Positions 9,973 to 18,492 of a DNA stretch of 64,000 nt are shown here, piece by piece (within the stretch, counting starts at the first letter, position 1; each line of letters starts with the position of its first letter). A program made the translations under genes and the position numbers. This stretch comes from Pseudomonadales bacterium (GTDB lineage Bacteria > Pseudomonadota > Gammaproteobacteria > Pseudomonadales > Pseudohongiellaceae): NCBI GenBank assembly GCA_023257655.1, contig JALRBQ010000014.1, positions 56,261-120,260 on the forward strand, in the 5' to 3' direction. The notes beneath the pieces were generated by a model. The model worked only from the letters and a program-made list of their open reading frames with translations. It searched no databases and was not told the DNA's origin.

Positions 9973-10665
9973 ATGTTACTTCGAAAAATTCTGATGGGCC
10001 TGAGCGTGGGTTTCGCACTCGGTGCTGCTGCACTCGTGCAGGCGCAGGAGCGCATCACACTCGATGATGGCACAGTATTGAATGTCTTCATCGTGGCGCC
10101 TACGACAGGCACAGCTCCCCATCCCCTGGTCATCCTCATGGGCGGTGGCCCGGGCAATGCCACCATCTCTGCGGATACTTCGCGCTGGCTGGGTTCGGGC
10201 TTCGCGGCCCGAGGCTGGTATGTGGCGGTGCCAATCTCGCCGGATAATCGTTCCTTTCGCGGCCCGGCCAGCAATGCACTGATCGCGTCACTGATCGGAA
10301 CGCTTGAGAAACGGGAAGAGGTGGCGGCGGGTAAGGTGCTGCTCGCAGGTGTGTCCAATGGGGGTATGTCAGCACTTGAGATCGCGCGCCGCGATCCCGA
10401 TCGTTATCTGGGTGTCGCCGCGGTACCGGCGATCTCAACTGGCCGCACGAAGAACGACAGCCTGAAAGGATTCTCCGTGTATTTGCGCATCGGTGGTGAC
10501 GACCAGCTGGGCTGGGCAGACAACTTCAACGAAACTGTCGAGAGCCTGACCTCGGCCGGTGTCGATCTCGATGCTGAGATACTTGAAGGCGCTCCTCACA
10601 TGTTTCGTATGGATTGGTCGACGTTGGGTCCCTGGCTGGAGAAACGTCTCGCGACGCGGCCCTGA
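9973..10665 (+). CDS. Secreted alpha/beta hydrolase (dienelactone-hydrolase-like)
   Basis: A 230-residue protein with a signal peptide (MLLRKILMGLSVGFALGAAALVQAQ), so it is probably periplasmic. The hydrolase core has MGGGPGNA as an oxyanion-type loop, GVSNGGMSA with the serine nucleophile, GGDDQLG near the acid and GAPHMFRMD with the histidine. GGGAGG precedes the start. It is convergent with the HIT-family gene, only 1 nt apart. The substrate is not predictable, though serine-ester or lactone hydrolysis is likely. Confidence 0.8.
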   Translation: MLLRKILMGLSVGFALGAAALVQAQERITLDDGTVLNVFIVAPTTGTAPHPLVILMGGGPGNATISADTSRWLGSGFAARGWYVAVPISPDNRSFRGPASNALIASLIGTLEKREEVAAGKVLLAGVSNGGMSALEIARRDPDRYLGVAAVPAISTGRTKNDSLKGFSVYLRIGGDDQLGWADNFNETVESLTSAGVDLDAEILEGAPHMFRMDWSTLGPWLEKRLATRP

Positions 10666-10666
10666 C

Positions 10667-11122
10667 TCAGTCCGGTATGACGAGCCCGCGAGTCACGAGT
10701 CGCTCCCGGATCGCTTGCATGAGTGGGCCGTCGCGCTCCGGATCAAACCCGGGGGCCTGTTCCCAGTTATAGAACCATACCGGTTTTAACCGCAGTGTTT
10801 CCGGTTCATCGGCATAGCGCGGGAACAGGTGGGCATGCAGCGCCGGTTCCACATTGCCAATCATCTCGTAGTTGATGCGCAGCGCTCCTGTCAGTTCAAG
10901 CAGTACGTCCCCTACCACAGACATCTCGTAGAGAAACACCTTGCGATCGGGCTCAGGCATGGCATTGAGATTGGCGACCACCGGATCCGGAAGTAACAAG
11001 CAATAGCCGCGCACAAACTGGACATCGCCCAACACGACCCAGCCAGAGCTGAGACGAGCGATACTCTTCGGGTAAGTGCCTGCCTGGCACTCACGAACAC
11101 GTTGATGAATCAGGGTAGGCAT
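10667..11122 (-). CDS. HIT-family-like nucleotide hydrolase
   Basis: A 151-residue protein with the HIT fold pattern. NYEMIGNVEPALHAHLFPRY contains HxH of the histidine triad, but the third triad position is F instead of H. If aligned as in Hint proteins, the middle (nucleophilic) histidine is kept. Likely reactions are hydrolysis or transfer on nucleotide phosphates. The track ORF begins 11 codons upstream; the ATG at 11122 is chosen because homologous sequence begins there. It is the last gene of the long minus-strand block. Confidence 0.7.
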   Translation of the reverse strand: MPTLIHQRVRECQAGTYPKSIARLSSGWVVLGDVQFVRGYCLLLPDPVVANLNAMPEPDRKVFLYEMSVVGDVLLELTGALRINYEMIGNVEPALHAHLFPRYADEPETLRLKPVWFYNWEQAPGFDPERDGPLMQAIRERLVTRGLVIPD

Positions 11123-11166
11123 GGATCGGATCTCGGTGGTAGCAGGGCAGAGCACACATTACCGCA

Positions 11167-11535
11167 TCAGGTCAGAGGTAACCACTGGAGTCGGGATTCC
11201 TCGTAGACATTCACTGTAGGCACGTACTTGTCCGGATTGTCGAGGCAGCAGGTGGTAACGTCGACGTCTTGCGGCCGGTCTGTCGTGTGAAAGAACAGCG
11301 GCGTGCCGCAGTCACGACAGAAATGCCGCGTGCCTTTCTCGGAGGAATGCAGCACGGCGGGGTTGCCTTCGCGCAGGTGCAGCGCAGTCCGTGGTACGAT
11401 GATCCAGGTGACGAAGGGCGCGGCACTGGTGCGACGACACATCGAGCAGTGACAGTTCGCCACCAGATAGCTGCCATCCTGCTTCTCGTCGATCGTGAAC
11501 TGAATCTTGCCACAGAAGCATCCGCCCTCGATCAT
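11167..11535 (-). CDS. GFA/CENP-V domain protein (zinc-binding), copy 1
   Basis: A 122-residue GFA-family protein. The cysteines that bind two zincs are visible: GGCFCGKI, CHCSMCRR and HFCRDCGTPLF. The family is named after glutathione-dependent formaldehyde-activating enzyme, but most members have no proven activity. The ATG at 11535 has GGAGGAACAGGC upstream, so the longer track ORF is not used. A second, distinct GFA protein lies at 12574. Confidence 0.88.
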   Translation of the reverse strand: MIEGGCFCGKIQFTIDEKQDGSYLVANCHCSMCRRTSAAPFVTWIIVPRTALHLREGNPAVLHSSEKGTRHFCRDCGTPLFFHTTDRPQDVDVTTCCLDNPDKYVPTVNVYEESRLQWLPLT

Positions 11536-11557
11536 GCCTGTTCCTCCGCTCGTAATA

Positions 11558-12133
11558 TTAGTGTCTGTCGTCGGTATCGCCGGTGCGTTTCTCCAACACA
11601 TCCCGGCGTATCCACGAACCTGACTTGAAAGCAGTAGGCCCGCGCCGTTGCTCTTCGATGTAGCCCTCTACCCGTGCCACGAATTCCGGCGAGGCCAGGC
11701 TGTGCCAGGGCTTGGCCTGCAACCAGAGTGTGTAAAGAGTATCGGCGCCGACGATTTCGATGGCGACGCTGCGGCTGGCCTGCTGCGCCATACCGGGCTC
11801 ACCGACAACCAGCGCGCGCTCGAAATTGGAGCGCTGCGTGTTCACAAAATTGATGAAGAGATTGTTCAGGCGAATGCCTTCGACGTCCGACAGTGTCTGA
11901 TCGGTGAGTCCCTTGTGCCAGATCGTCGCAAGGCCCTCATTCTCCGCGACCGAGGATCGCCAGCGTCCAACGGAGTCGGTATGCCGATCCATTAACATGG
12001 CGCGTTCGAGGACATTCGACTCCCGCATGGCCTTCGTATTCTGACGCAATTGCACAATCAGGAAAATCAGGGACGCGATCACCCCAATCGCGCCAACGGC
12101 CTCGCTCAGTGCTGCAACGGCATCCCAGTTCAT
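11558..12133 (-). CDS. Conserved protein with one N-terminal membrane helix, function unknown
   Basis: A 191-residue protein. One membrane segment (about residues 12-30, AIGVIASLIFLIVQLRQN) is followed by a cytosolic, helix-rich domain with SVAENEGLATIWHKGL and a FVNTQRSNFE segment. The pattern resembles a small uncharacterised membrane family seen in marine proteobacteria, but I cannot name a domain. The start ATG at 12133 is well placed in front of the hydrophobic helix. Confidence 0.7.
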   Translation of the reverse strand: MNWDAVAALSEAVGAIGVIASLIFLIVQLRQNTKAMRESNVLERAMLMDRHTDSVGRWRSSVAENEGLATIWHKGLTDQTLSDVEGIRLNNLFINFVNTQRSNFERALVVGEPGMAQQASRSVAIEIVGADTLYTLWLQAKPWHSLASPEFVARVEGYIEEQRRGPTAFKSGSWIRRDVLEKRTGDTDDRH

Positions 12134-12186
12134 GGTGGTTTTTCTCAGGCAGGGTGAACGGTCTGTTTGTGTCCAGGGTCAAATTC

Positions 12187-12546
12187 TCAGAGGCCCACGT
12201 CAGTCCAGACGGCCAGTTCATTGCCGCTGGGTTCGGTGAAGTGAAAGCGACGACCGCCGGGAAACGCAAAGATCGGTTTCGTGATCTTGCCGCCTGCACT
12301 CACTACCTTCGATTCGACAGCCTCCAACGCGTCGGTATAGAGAATCACCAGCGCGCTGCCGGCGGCGCTGGCAGCGACCAGATCGGCCCGGTAGAAACCG
12401 CCATCGAGGCCGGCATCGGCGAAGGAGACATAATCGGGGCCATAGTCTGTGAATTGCCAATCGAAAACGGTCTGGAAGAAGGCTTTGGTGGCGGCAATAT
12501 CCCGGGCGGCGAATTCGACATAATTGATCTTGTTGTTGGTTGGCAT
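12187..12546 (-). CDS. VOC-superfamily (glyoxalase-like) protein, copy 1
   Basis: A 119-residue single VOC unit with INYVEFAARDIAATKAFFQTVFDW at the start and FHFTEPSGNELAVW at the end. Metal-ligand-type residues (E in VEF, E in NELAVW) are present. Members include glyoxalases, dioxygenases and resistance proteins, so function is open. The neighbouring GFA genes on both sides suggest a small-electrophile theme, which is inference. Confidence 0.85.
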   Translation of the reverse strand: MPTNNKINYVEFAARDIAATKAFFQTVFDWQFTDYGPDYVSFADAGLDGGFYRADLVAASAAGSALVILYTDALEAVESKVVSAGGKITKPIFAFPGGRRFHFTEPSGNELAVWTDVGL

Positions 12547-12573
12547 AGCTCGACTCTTTTTGGGTTCTTCAGC

Positions 12574-12936
12574 TCAATCCATGCCGATGCCGTCAGTCGC
12601 GCGCACCGGAATGCCCTCGGGGGAGAAGTGTTCCAGACAGAATACATTCACGCCGTAGTGATCAGGCGCTGTGCGCTTGCGATGAAAGGGATAGATACCG
12701 CAGGTCTTGCAGAAATAGTGAACGGCGGTGTGGGTGTGAAACTGGTAACGGGACAGGGCTTCCTCTCCCGCGACCAGTGTGAAGCGATCCTCATGCACCT
12801 TGAGCATTAACGCATTCCTGCGCCGGCAGATGGAGCAGTCGCAGGTCGTCAATTCCGGAAAATCGCTGACGATTTCGAATCGGACTGCCCCACAATGACA
12901 ACTGCCGGTGTAACGCTGCTCGTTTCGCGCGGGCAT
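12574..12936 (-). CDS. GFA/CENP-V domain protein (zinc-binding), copy 2
   Basis: A 120-residue GFA protein with GSCHCGAVRFEI, CDCSICRRR and HYFCKTCGIYPFHR, giving the full set of zinc cysteines. It is clearly a different sequence from the copy at 11167, so not a recent duplicate. Its start lies 4 nt after the stop of the upstream 347-residue gene, which suggests translation from one message. Confidence 0.88.
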   Translation of the reverse strand: MPARNEQRYTGSCHCGAVRFEIVSDFPELTTCDCSICRRRNALMLKVHEDRFTLVAGEEALSRYQFHTHTAVHYFCKTCGIYPFHRKRTAPDHYGVNVFCLEHFSPEGIPVRATDGIGMD

Positions 12937-12939
12937 GGC

Positions 12940-13983
12940 CTAGTTATTGGCTTGCGCCTCTGCTTCCAGCAGGCGTGCGCCGGCCAGTATGCCCGGCATC
13001 GCATAGTTGCCTTCATGGCAGGCATACTCGTACATCTGGCCATCGGTGGCGTGGAAGCTCAGTTCGGCAGTCCACGGCTGCGTATAGAGATTCGCATCGT
13101 CTACGGTGAACTGATACACGATCTCGTCTTCGGAATAGCGCGTGAAGCGCTCGGTAATCTTGCCATCGGCTGAGATCGGTACCGAACTCTGTTCCATTTG
13201 CTGTGGATTGATGTTGATGGTTTCCACGACCAGCGTACCGTCTTCGTACCAACCGGTTGAATCTCCGAGCCAGGCGTTTAACACATCCGGTCGATGGTTG
13301 GCGCGCGCCTCGGCGGCGGTGGCGAAGGTCGGAATGATGCGGGCGTCGTGCACCATCTCGACCAGAATCACGACATAGTCGTCAGTCTGCACGAACTGGT
13401 AAGTACTGTTGTACAGCGTGCCCATCATGCCCGGGCCGGCGGTGTTTCCGAATCCCAGCAGACAGCGTTCGGCCAGAGGCAGCGCCTCAGGACCGGAATT
13501 ATCGCCGTTGCCGGTCAGATAGCGGCGACCAAAGCCGCGATCGGCAAACGTTACCTTCGGCGTTTCCAGTCGGGGCACGCGGCCACTCGGGGGATCGATG
13601 ATGTAGGAGGTACGGAATTCACCCTTGACCAGTGCCAGATTGGATCCGGGATCGACCCAAAACGAGTTGTAACCGCGCAGCCCGAAGTCGAAGCTGCCTT
13701 CGGGTGGAGCACCCGTTTCCTCGTCGACAGGAATATTCGCGTCAAAATCACCCGGTGCGATTCCCGCGATCGGAGTAGCATCGGCAATCTGCCGAGCCTC
13801 GTCGGGGCTGACGATGAGCTTGTCGACACCGGTTGGCCGGGTCAGGTTGGTCAGAGAGGCATTGGTCCAGATGCCGGAGAGGTCCGGGCGCGCGCCAGAT
13901 TGCGCAAGACTCGCAGTGGAAGTGAAGGCCAGACTCAGGCCAAGCAAGGTTGCGGTGACGGTAACCGGAGTGATTGATTTCAT
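12940..13983 (-). CDS. Secreted protein of unknown function (PDLSGIW-type)
   Basis: A 347-residue exported protein. The signal peptide (about residues 1-27, ending TASLAQ) is followed by RPDLSGIWTNASL, a start seen in a family of secreted proteins with no assigned role. The rest has many aromatic and Gly residues, MVHDARIIP, GWYEDGTLVVETININ and ELSFHATDGQMYEYACHEGNY, suggesting a beta-rich, lipocalin-like or propeller-like fold. A good ribosome-binding site (AGGAGAACAGC) precedes the ATG. The ATG overlaps the stop of the cupin gene as ATGA. No enzymatic motif is recognised. Confidence 0.75.
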   Translation of the reverse strand: MKSITPVTVTATLLGLSLAFTSTASLAQSGARPDLSGIWTNASLTNLTRPTGVDKLIVSPDEARQIADATPIAGIAPGDFDANIPVDEETGAPPEGSFDFGLRGYNSFWVDPGSNLALVKGEFRTSYIIDPPSGRVPRLETPKVTFADRGFGRRYLTGNGDNSGPEALPLAERCLLGFGNTAGPGMMGTLYNSTYQFVQTDDYVVILVEMVHDARIIPTFATAAEARANHRPDVLNAWLGDSTGWYEDGTLVVETININPQQMEQSSVPISADGKITERFTRYSEDEIVYQFTVDDANLYTQPWTAELSFHATDGQMYEYACHEGNYAMPGILAGARLLEAEAQANN

Positions 13984-14525
13984 GCTGTTCTCCTGTGTTC
14001 CATATGCGCCAGAGGCGATTGTGGAATGACTGTGCCTGGATTAATGGCACACGGGATAAAAGGTATTCCTGTCGTGACAGTTTGTAAAGCGTGCACCCGG
14101 GAATGCAGCACTCCCGTAGCGGCGCATAAGGGTCGGTAGCCCGTGACCGGTGTGCTCACCGGGGTGCCGATTGTCTTGATAATATGCACCAGAAATTTTG
14201 CTGGCGCGGTCGTGCTGTTATTGCGCGAGACGGTGTGAACATTTTCCGGATTCCCGTAGAACATCTCGCCCGGAGTCAGAATCACCGGTTCTCCGCCGGC
14301 GACCTGCATGGTGATCTCTCCCTCGAGCACATAGACGAAGACGTGGGCATTGTGGCGATGTGGAGAAGAAGCCTGGCCCGGCGCCAGGTTTACTTCCAAT
14401 ACCAGCATCTCCTGATCTGCCGGCAGGGAGGGCAGTGGCAGATTCAGAAGCGGTCCCTCGGCTGCCGTGAGCAGAGAACTGCCAACCACGGTTATCGCCG
14501 CGAGCACCCATCGTAATGCTGCCAT
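13980..14525 (-). CDS. Secreted cupin-domain protein with unusual C-terminal tail
   Basis: A 181-residue protein. A signal peptide (MAALRWVLAAITVVGSSLLTAAEG) is followed by a single cupin (about residues 40-125) with metal-site motif 1 SSPHRHNAHVFVYVLEGE and motif 2 PGEMFYGNPENVHTVSRN. The ATG at 14525 has GGGAGGCAAC upstream; the longer track start is rejected. After about residue 130 the sequence (GYRPLCAATGVLHSRVHALQ and on) no longer looks like a cupin, and may come from read-through after a frameshift or loss of an earlier stop. The frame ends in an ATGA overlap with the next gene. Confidence 0.8.
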   Translation of the reverse strand: MAALRWVLAAITVVGSSLLTAAEGPLLNLPLPSLPADQEMLVLEVNLAPGQASSPHRHNAHVFVYVLEGEITMQVAGGEPVILTPGEMFYGNPENVHTVSRNNSTTAPAKFLVHIIKTIGTPVSTPVTGYRPLCAATGVLHSRVHALQTVTTGIPFIPCAINPGTVIPQSPLAHMEHRRTA

Positions 14526-14595
14526 GTTGCCTCCCGTATTATGCGTTGTGTGCATCGCTTCGTTGACGCGATCCAGCGTAATCGTTCTCTGGGGT

Positions 14596-15000
14596 CTAGT
14601 CGTTCTGCAGCAATTCAACCCAGTTACCGTCGGGATCAGTCACGATGGCGATCGTGACACCGGGACGGATCACCTTGGCAGGAACGACGATCTTCTGGCC
14701 GGCGTCTTCCACGTGTTGCAGGCATGCGCTGAGATTGCTTACGGTAATTGTCCAGTAGCGATAACCAGTGGCGCCTCGAATGCCACCAGGAGCTGCCACG
14801 GCGGTGGGCTTCGGGTCGAGGGCAATCACCTTGACAACACTGTCACCGACCTTGAATCGGTTCATGGTGCCACCACCCGGCATCGGGATAGCGGCTTCGA
14901 ATTCAAGACCAAGTGTATCCCGGTAGAAGCCAAGCATGGCTTCGATGTCGTTCGCTATTATGCCAATATCGATGGCAGGTTTGCTTACACTCACTGGCAT
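14596..15000 (-). CDS. VOC-superfamily (glyoxalase/bleomycin-resistance-like) protein, copy 2
   Basis: A 134-residue VOC protein with AIDIGIIANDIEAMLGFYRDTLGLEF and IAIVTDPDGNWVELLQ, the typical first and last strands with metal-ligand positions. It is cytosolic. It sits between the cupin and aldehyde dehydrogenase genes in the minus-strand block. A lyase or isomerase role on a small keto-substrate is possible but not shown. Confidence 0.87.
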   Translation of the reverse strand: MPVSVSKPAIDIGIIANDIEAMLGFYRDTLGLEFEAAIPMPGGGTMNRFKVGDSVVKVIALDPKPTAVAAPGGIRGATGYRYWTITVSNLSACLQHVEDAGQKIVVPAKVIRPGVTIAIVTDPDGNWVELLQND

Positions 15001-15036
15001 GATGACTTCCTTTCTATGACCGAATGGTAGACCGGA

Positions 15037-16470
15037 TCAGGCGGCACCGAACAGGGATTTTGTTTCCAGAAATTCCTCGAAGCCTTCCAGGCCCCATTCC
15101 CGGCCGTTGCCGGATTTCTTGTAACCACCGAAGGGTGCCGCATTGTCCGCTGGCGCACCGTTGATGTGGACCATGCCAGTGCGAATCTGGCTGGCGACGC
15201 GGCGCGCATGTTCAGGCTCGCCGGATACATAGCCTGAAAGTCCGTACTCGGTGTCGTTTGCGATGCGGATAGCATCGGCGTCATCCTTGTAAGCGATGAT
15301 CGACAGCACAGGACCGAAGATTTCCTCACGAGCAATTGTCATGTCATTGGTGACATTGCCGAATACAGTTGGCTTGATGAAATAACCCTTTTCGAGACCC
15401 TCCGGTCTGCCAGTGCCGCCAGCGACAAGTTCAGCGCCTTCATCGATGCCTTTCTGGATCAGGTCATTGATCTTTCTGTACTGCACTTCGCTCACGACCG
15501 GGCCGAGACGCTTCGTCTCATCATTGGGATCACCCACTGTAGCCTTGGCCACAGCCGCCCTCGCAATTTCCATGGCCTCGGCCATGCGTGCCGCAGGAAC
15601 TAACATTCGTGTCGGGGCATTACAGGATTGGCCGCTGTTGACGAAACAGCCGATGACGCCGCCACTCACCGCCTTGGCGAAATCGGGAGCGTCATCCAGA
15701 ATGATGTTTGCCGATTTGCCGCCGAGTTCCTGTGTTACCCGCTTAATACCATCGGCTGCAGCCCTTGCCACCTCGCGACCGGCGCGCGTGGAGCCGGTGA
15801 ATGACACGAGATCGATTTCAGGATGCGCGGAGATTGCCGCTCCTACAGTTGGGCCGTCGCCGTTAACAAGATTGAAGACGCCGGCCGGCAGGCCGGACTC
15901 TGCGATGATCTCAGCCAGGATATAGCCGCTGATCGGTGCGATCTCACTTGGCTTCAGGACCATTGTGCAACCCGCGGCGATTGCGGGCGCAACCTTGCAG
16001 GCGATCTGGTTCAGGGGCCAGTTCCAGGGCGTGATGAGGCCACAGACGCCAGCGGGTTCCTTGACGATGCGTGTCGTGCCTCGAATTTCCTCAAACTCGA
16101 AGTTCTCGAGCACCTTGATGATTGTCGCGAAGTGACCAAGACCGCTGCCCACCTGCGCCGTCTTGGCGAGAGTCATCGGCGCCCCCATCTCATTGGAGAC
16201 TGCAGTGGCGAGCTCATCGGCCCGGGCCTTCATGCCCGCGATGATGTTGCGGATCACCGTTAGTCGTTGCTCAACGGTAGACAGCGACCATTCTGCGAAG
16301 GCGGCGCGGGCGGCTCTGGCTGCGGCATCCACATCCTCTGCGGTACCCATGCTGATAGTGGCGAAGGCCTCTTCGGTGGCGGGATTGATCACGTCCAGCG
16401 TCGCTCTTCCAGCCGGTTCTACCCATTTGCCATCGATGAAGAATTTGGTATAGGCCTTGGTCATTTTCAT
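15037..16470 (-). CDS. NAD(P)-dependent aldehyde dehydrogenase
   Basis: A 477-residue class-3-fold aldehyde dehydrogenase oxidising an aldehyde to its acid. The catalytic cysteine is in FVNSGQSCNAPTRML and the general base glutamate in TQELGGKSANI. TPWNWPL and the SFTGSTRAG loop bind the cofactor. There is no signal peptide. Length is typical. It is the first gene of the minus-strand block down to 10667, with a 37-nt gap to the VOC gene. The best guess is a broad-range aliphatic or betaine-type aldehyde enzyme. Confidence 0.92.
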   Translation of the reverse strand: MKMTKAYTKFFIDGKWVEPAGRATLDVINPATEEAFATISMGTAEDVDAAARAARAAFAEWSLSTVEQRLTVIRNIIAGMKARADELATAVSNEMGAPMTLAKTAQVGSGLGHFATIIKVLENFEFEEIRGTTRIVKEPAGVCGLITPWNWPLNQIACKVAPAIAAGCTMVLKPSEIAPISGYILAEIIAESGLPAGVFNLVNGDGPTVGAAISAHPEIDLVSFTGSTRAGREVARAAADGIKRVTQELGGKSANIILDDAPDFAKAVSGGVIGCFVNSGQSCNAPTRMLVPAARMAEAMEIARAAVAKATVGDPNDETKRLGPVVSEVQYRKINDLIQKGIDEGAELVAGGTGRPEGLEKGYFIKPTVFGNVTNDMTIAREEIFGPVLSIIAYKDDADAIRIANDTEYGLSGYVSGEPEHARRVASQIRTGMVHINGAPADNAAPFGGYKKSGNGREWGLEGFEEFLETKSLFGAA

Positions 16471-16569
16471 ACTCCCGTTGATTCGATTACACTGTGTGCG
16501 GTCTGTGCGTTATGCTTGCGCGGCCCGCTAGTATACCTGATTTTTCCGAGCCCATAAGAAGTCGTCGAA

Positions 16570-17313
16570 TTGAATCCAATCAATAAAGCCATCGGCGAAC
16601 ACCTCGCCACGTTCCTGACCAAATCCCTGCCGGGCTATCAACGCCTGGACACTATTTCGATCGAAGGCGTGGCGGCGACGATGCAAACGGGCGATATCCT
16701 GCTCGTAGAGGGCAATAGCCGCATCAGCACGGCAATCAAGTACCTCACACAATCCTCCTGGTCACACGCCTGTCTCTATGTGGGAGAGCCGGGCGGCAAG
16801 AGCTCTGATTTCAATCTTATCGAAGCAGACTTGAAAGAAGGGGTACGTCTGATCAATCTGGATTTTTTCGCGAGTTTCAACTTGCGCATCTGCCGGCCGG
16901 TGAACCTGTCCCCGGAGGATACGCACAAGCTGGTGGAATTTGCCCGGTCGAAGCTCGGCTTCAAATACGATCTGCGTAATGTGTTTGATCTGATACGCTA
17001 TGTCGTGCAGAAACCTGCGGTGCCAAACCGTTATCGCCGCGCGATGCTCAGCCTCGGCAGTGGTGAACCCACTCGGGCAATTTGCTCAACGCTGATCGCT
17101 GAAACCTATCAGTCGATAAACTATCCGATTCTGCCGAGTCGCAGCGGTGATTCCGGCAAGGATGGCGAGGTTCCCCAGTTCTACAGGCGCCACTTCACCC
17201 ACTTTACTCCACGAGATTTCGATCTCTCCCCGTATTTTCGTATCGTGAAGCCAACCATAGAGAGCGGATTCAACTATCAGGACTTGCGCTGGCAGGAGCC
17301 GACCGGGTTTTAG
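16570..17313 (+). CDS. YiiX-like permuted NlpC/P60 (papain-fold) hydrolase
   Basis: A 247-residue protein of the YiiX/YebB-type permuted NlpC/P60 group. GDILLVEGN, then SSWSHACLYVG with the catalytic histidine, and later AICSTLIAETYQ with the catalytic cysteine appear in the permuted order His...Cys. Such enzymes cleave amide bonds in lipids or peptides. The start is a TTG at 16570; no in-frame ATG precedes the conserved start of the domain. There is no signal peptide. It is divergent from the ALDH gene. The fold is well supported; the substrate is unknown. Confidence 0.82.
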   Translation: MNPINKAIGEHLATFLTKSLPGYQRLDTISIEGVAATMQTGDILLVEGNSRISTAIKYLTQSSWSHACLYVGEPGGKSSDFNLIEADLKEGVRLINLDFFASFNLRICRPVNLSPEDTHKLVEFARSKLGFKYDLRNVFDLIRYVVQKPAVPNRYRRAMLSLGSGEPTRAICSTLIAETYQSINYPILPSRSGDSGKDGEVPQFYRRHFTHFTPRDFDLSPYFRIVKPTIESGFNYQDLRWQEPTGF

Positions 17314-17372
17314 CGCAGCGCCAGGCTGGCGGGATAGTGATCCCGATAAGCTTAGATACGTAATGCGGAAAG

Positions 17373-17414
17373 CGAAAAACGAAAAACGAAAAGGGAAAAA
17401 CGAAAAGCAAAAAA
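17373..17414. repeat. Purine-rich tandem repeat, 7-bp unit x6
   Basis: CGAAAAA, CGAAAAA, CGAAAAG, GGAAAAA, CGAAAAG and CAAAAAA lie head to tail in the gap between the convergent YiiX-like and S41-like genes. On the minus strand it ends in a T-rich run just downstream of the S41-like stop and could help termination there. Confidence 0.85.
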
Positions 17415-17435
17415 AGAGAAAGTAATAAAACGCCG

Positions 17436-18488
17436 CTAGATTCGCCCCAGCAGCACATTGAATGCGGCCTCGAATTGAGGATCGCTGCGCGTGGACTGGC
17501 TGAGGGGGTAGGGGATGAGCAGTTTCGGCTCGACATGGAAGGCACCCAGGGGCTGATTGTCGATCGCGCCCGGGCTTGCCAGCTGTTCGTAACGACCAGG
17601 TGCCGGTTCGGCTACAAAAATGTATTCCAGCAGACTCGTATCGATGGCTTCTCCCACAGTCGTCACGCGGTCCAGCTTCGCCAATTGATAGGCGAGCAGG
17701 GCAGCGCCGCCGGCCGTGGTGGCGTCAATGAGCACGGCAACAGGCTTGCCGTAGGGGCGATCTCGCAAGGGGCTGGCATCTCGTTCGAGTCGCGTGTGGA
17801 CTGAGCCGGGGCCAGTGAGTTCGAATAAGTCGCGGCGTGAAGGCAGGAAGCTGTCCAGGTGCTGGATGCTCAGATACCCATAGCTATTGCGCAGGTCCAG
17901 AATCAGGCCATCGCTCAGGGCGAGCTCGGCGATGACGCGGATGAAGCCGAGTACATCATTGAGGTTGCGGGACAGGCTCCAGGGGTGAATGTAGGCGATT
18001 GTCTTGTTACCGGCACTGAATTCCTGAATGCTGTTGAGGAAAGCGCTGCGGCGGCTGTCGTTCAGGTTCTCGAATACCGGTGTCGGTGAGAGTGTCAGCC
18101 GTTCCCCTTCACGCTCGAGTTCTAGCGTGGTTGCCTCGGCGCCGGTTAGCACCCCGGTTGGCTGGAAAGGCATGCCATTGAGGCTTAGCAATTTGTCTCC
18201 CCGGCGGATGCCAACACGTTCAGCGGGGTAATCGTTCAGCAGGGAGGTGACGACATAGCTGCCATTCTCCATCTGCACTGTCATGCCGAAGTGCCAGAGC
18301 GCCGCCGTTTCCCGGGCAGGTCCCTGCAACGCCTGCAGCAGATGCCCATCTGCACTGTTCGCCTGGATCTCGGGCTCGCTGCCGGGCTGGGCGCTGGCAA
18401 GGGTACTGCCAACAAGCACGGTGCCTGCAATCACACAGACAAGGCAGTGGGCGCGCTTGAACAGTTTTGTCAGCACACTGAAGGACAT
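17436..18488 (-). CDS. Exported PDZ + S41 (C-terminal-processing-like) protein, probably inactive
   Basis: A 350-residue protein. The signal peptide is about residues 1-34. A PDZ domain follows (about 60-145; YPAERVGIRRGDKLLSLNG). Then comes an S41-like core with IAYIHPWSLS, DGLILDLRNSYGY and KPVAVLIDATTAGGAALLAYQL. In active S41 peptidases the last motif reads roughly TxSAAE with the nucleophilic Ser; here it is TTAGGAA, so the Ser is Gly and the usual following acidic residue is missing. The start ATG (18488) lies just after the GST stop (18493), and the longer track ORF would overlap the GST gene. Likely a scaffolding pseudoprotease. Confidence 0.8.
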   Translation of the reverse strand: MSFSVLTKLFKRAHCLVCVIAGTVLVGSTLASAQPGSEPEIQANSADGHLLQALQGPARETAALWHFGMTVQMENGSYVVTSLLNDYPAERVGIRRGDKLLSLNGMPFQPTGVLTGAEATTLELEREGERLTLSPTPVFENLNDSRRSAFLNSIQEFSAGNKTIAYIHPWSLSRNLNDVLGFIRVIAELALSDGLILDLRNSYGYLSIQHLDSFLPSRRDLFELTGPGSVHTRLERDASPLRDRPYGKPVAVLIDATTAGGAALLAYQLAKLDRVTTVGEAIDTSLLEYIFVAEPAPGRYEQLASPGAIDNQPLGAFHVEPKLLIPYPLSQSTRSDPQFEAAFNVLLGRI

Positions 18489-18492
18489 GGAA

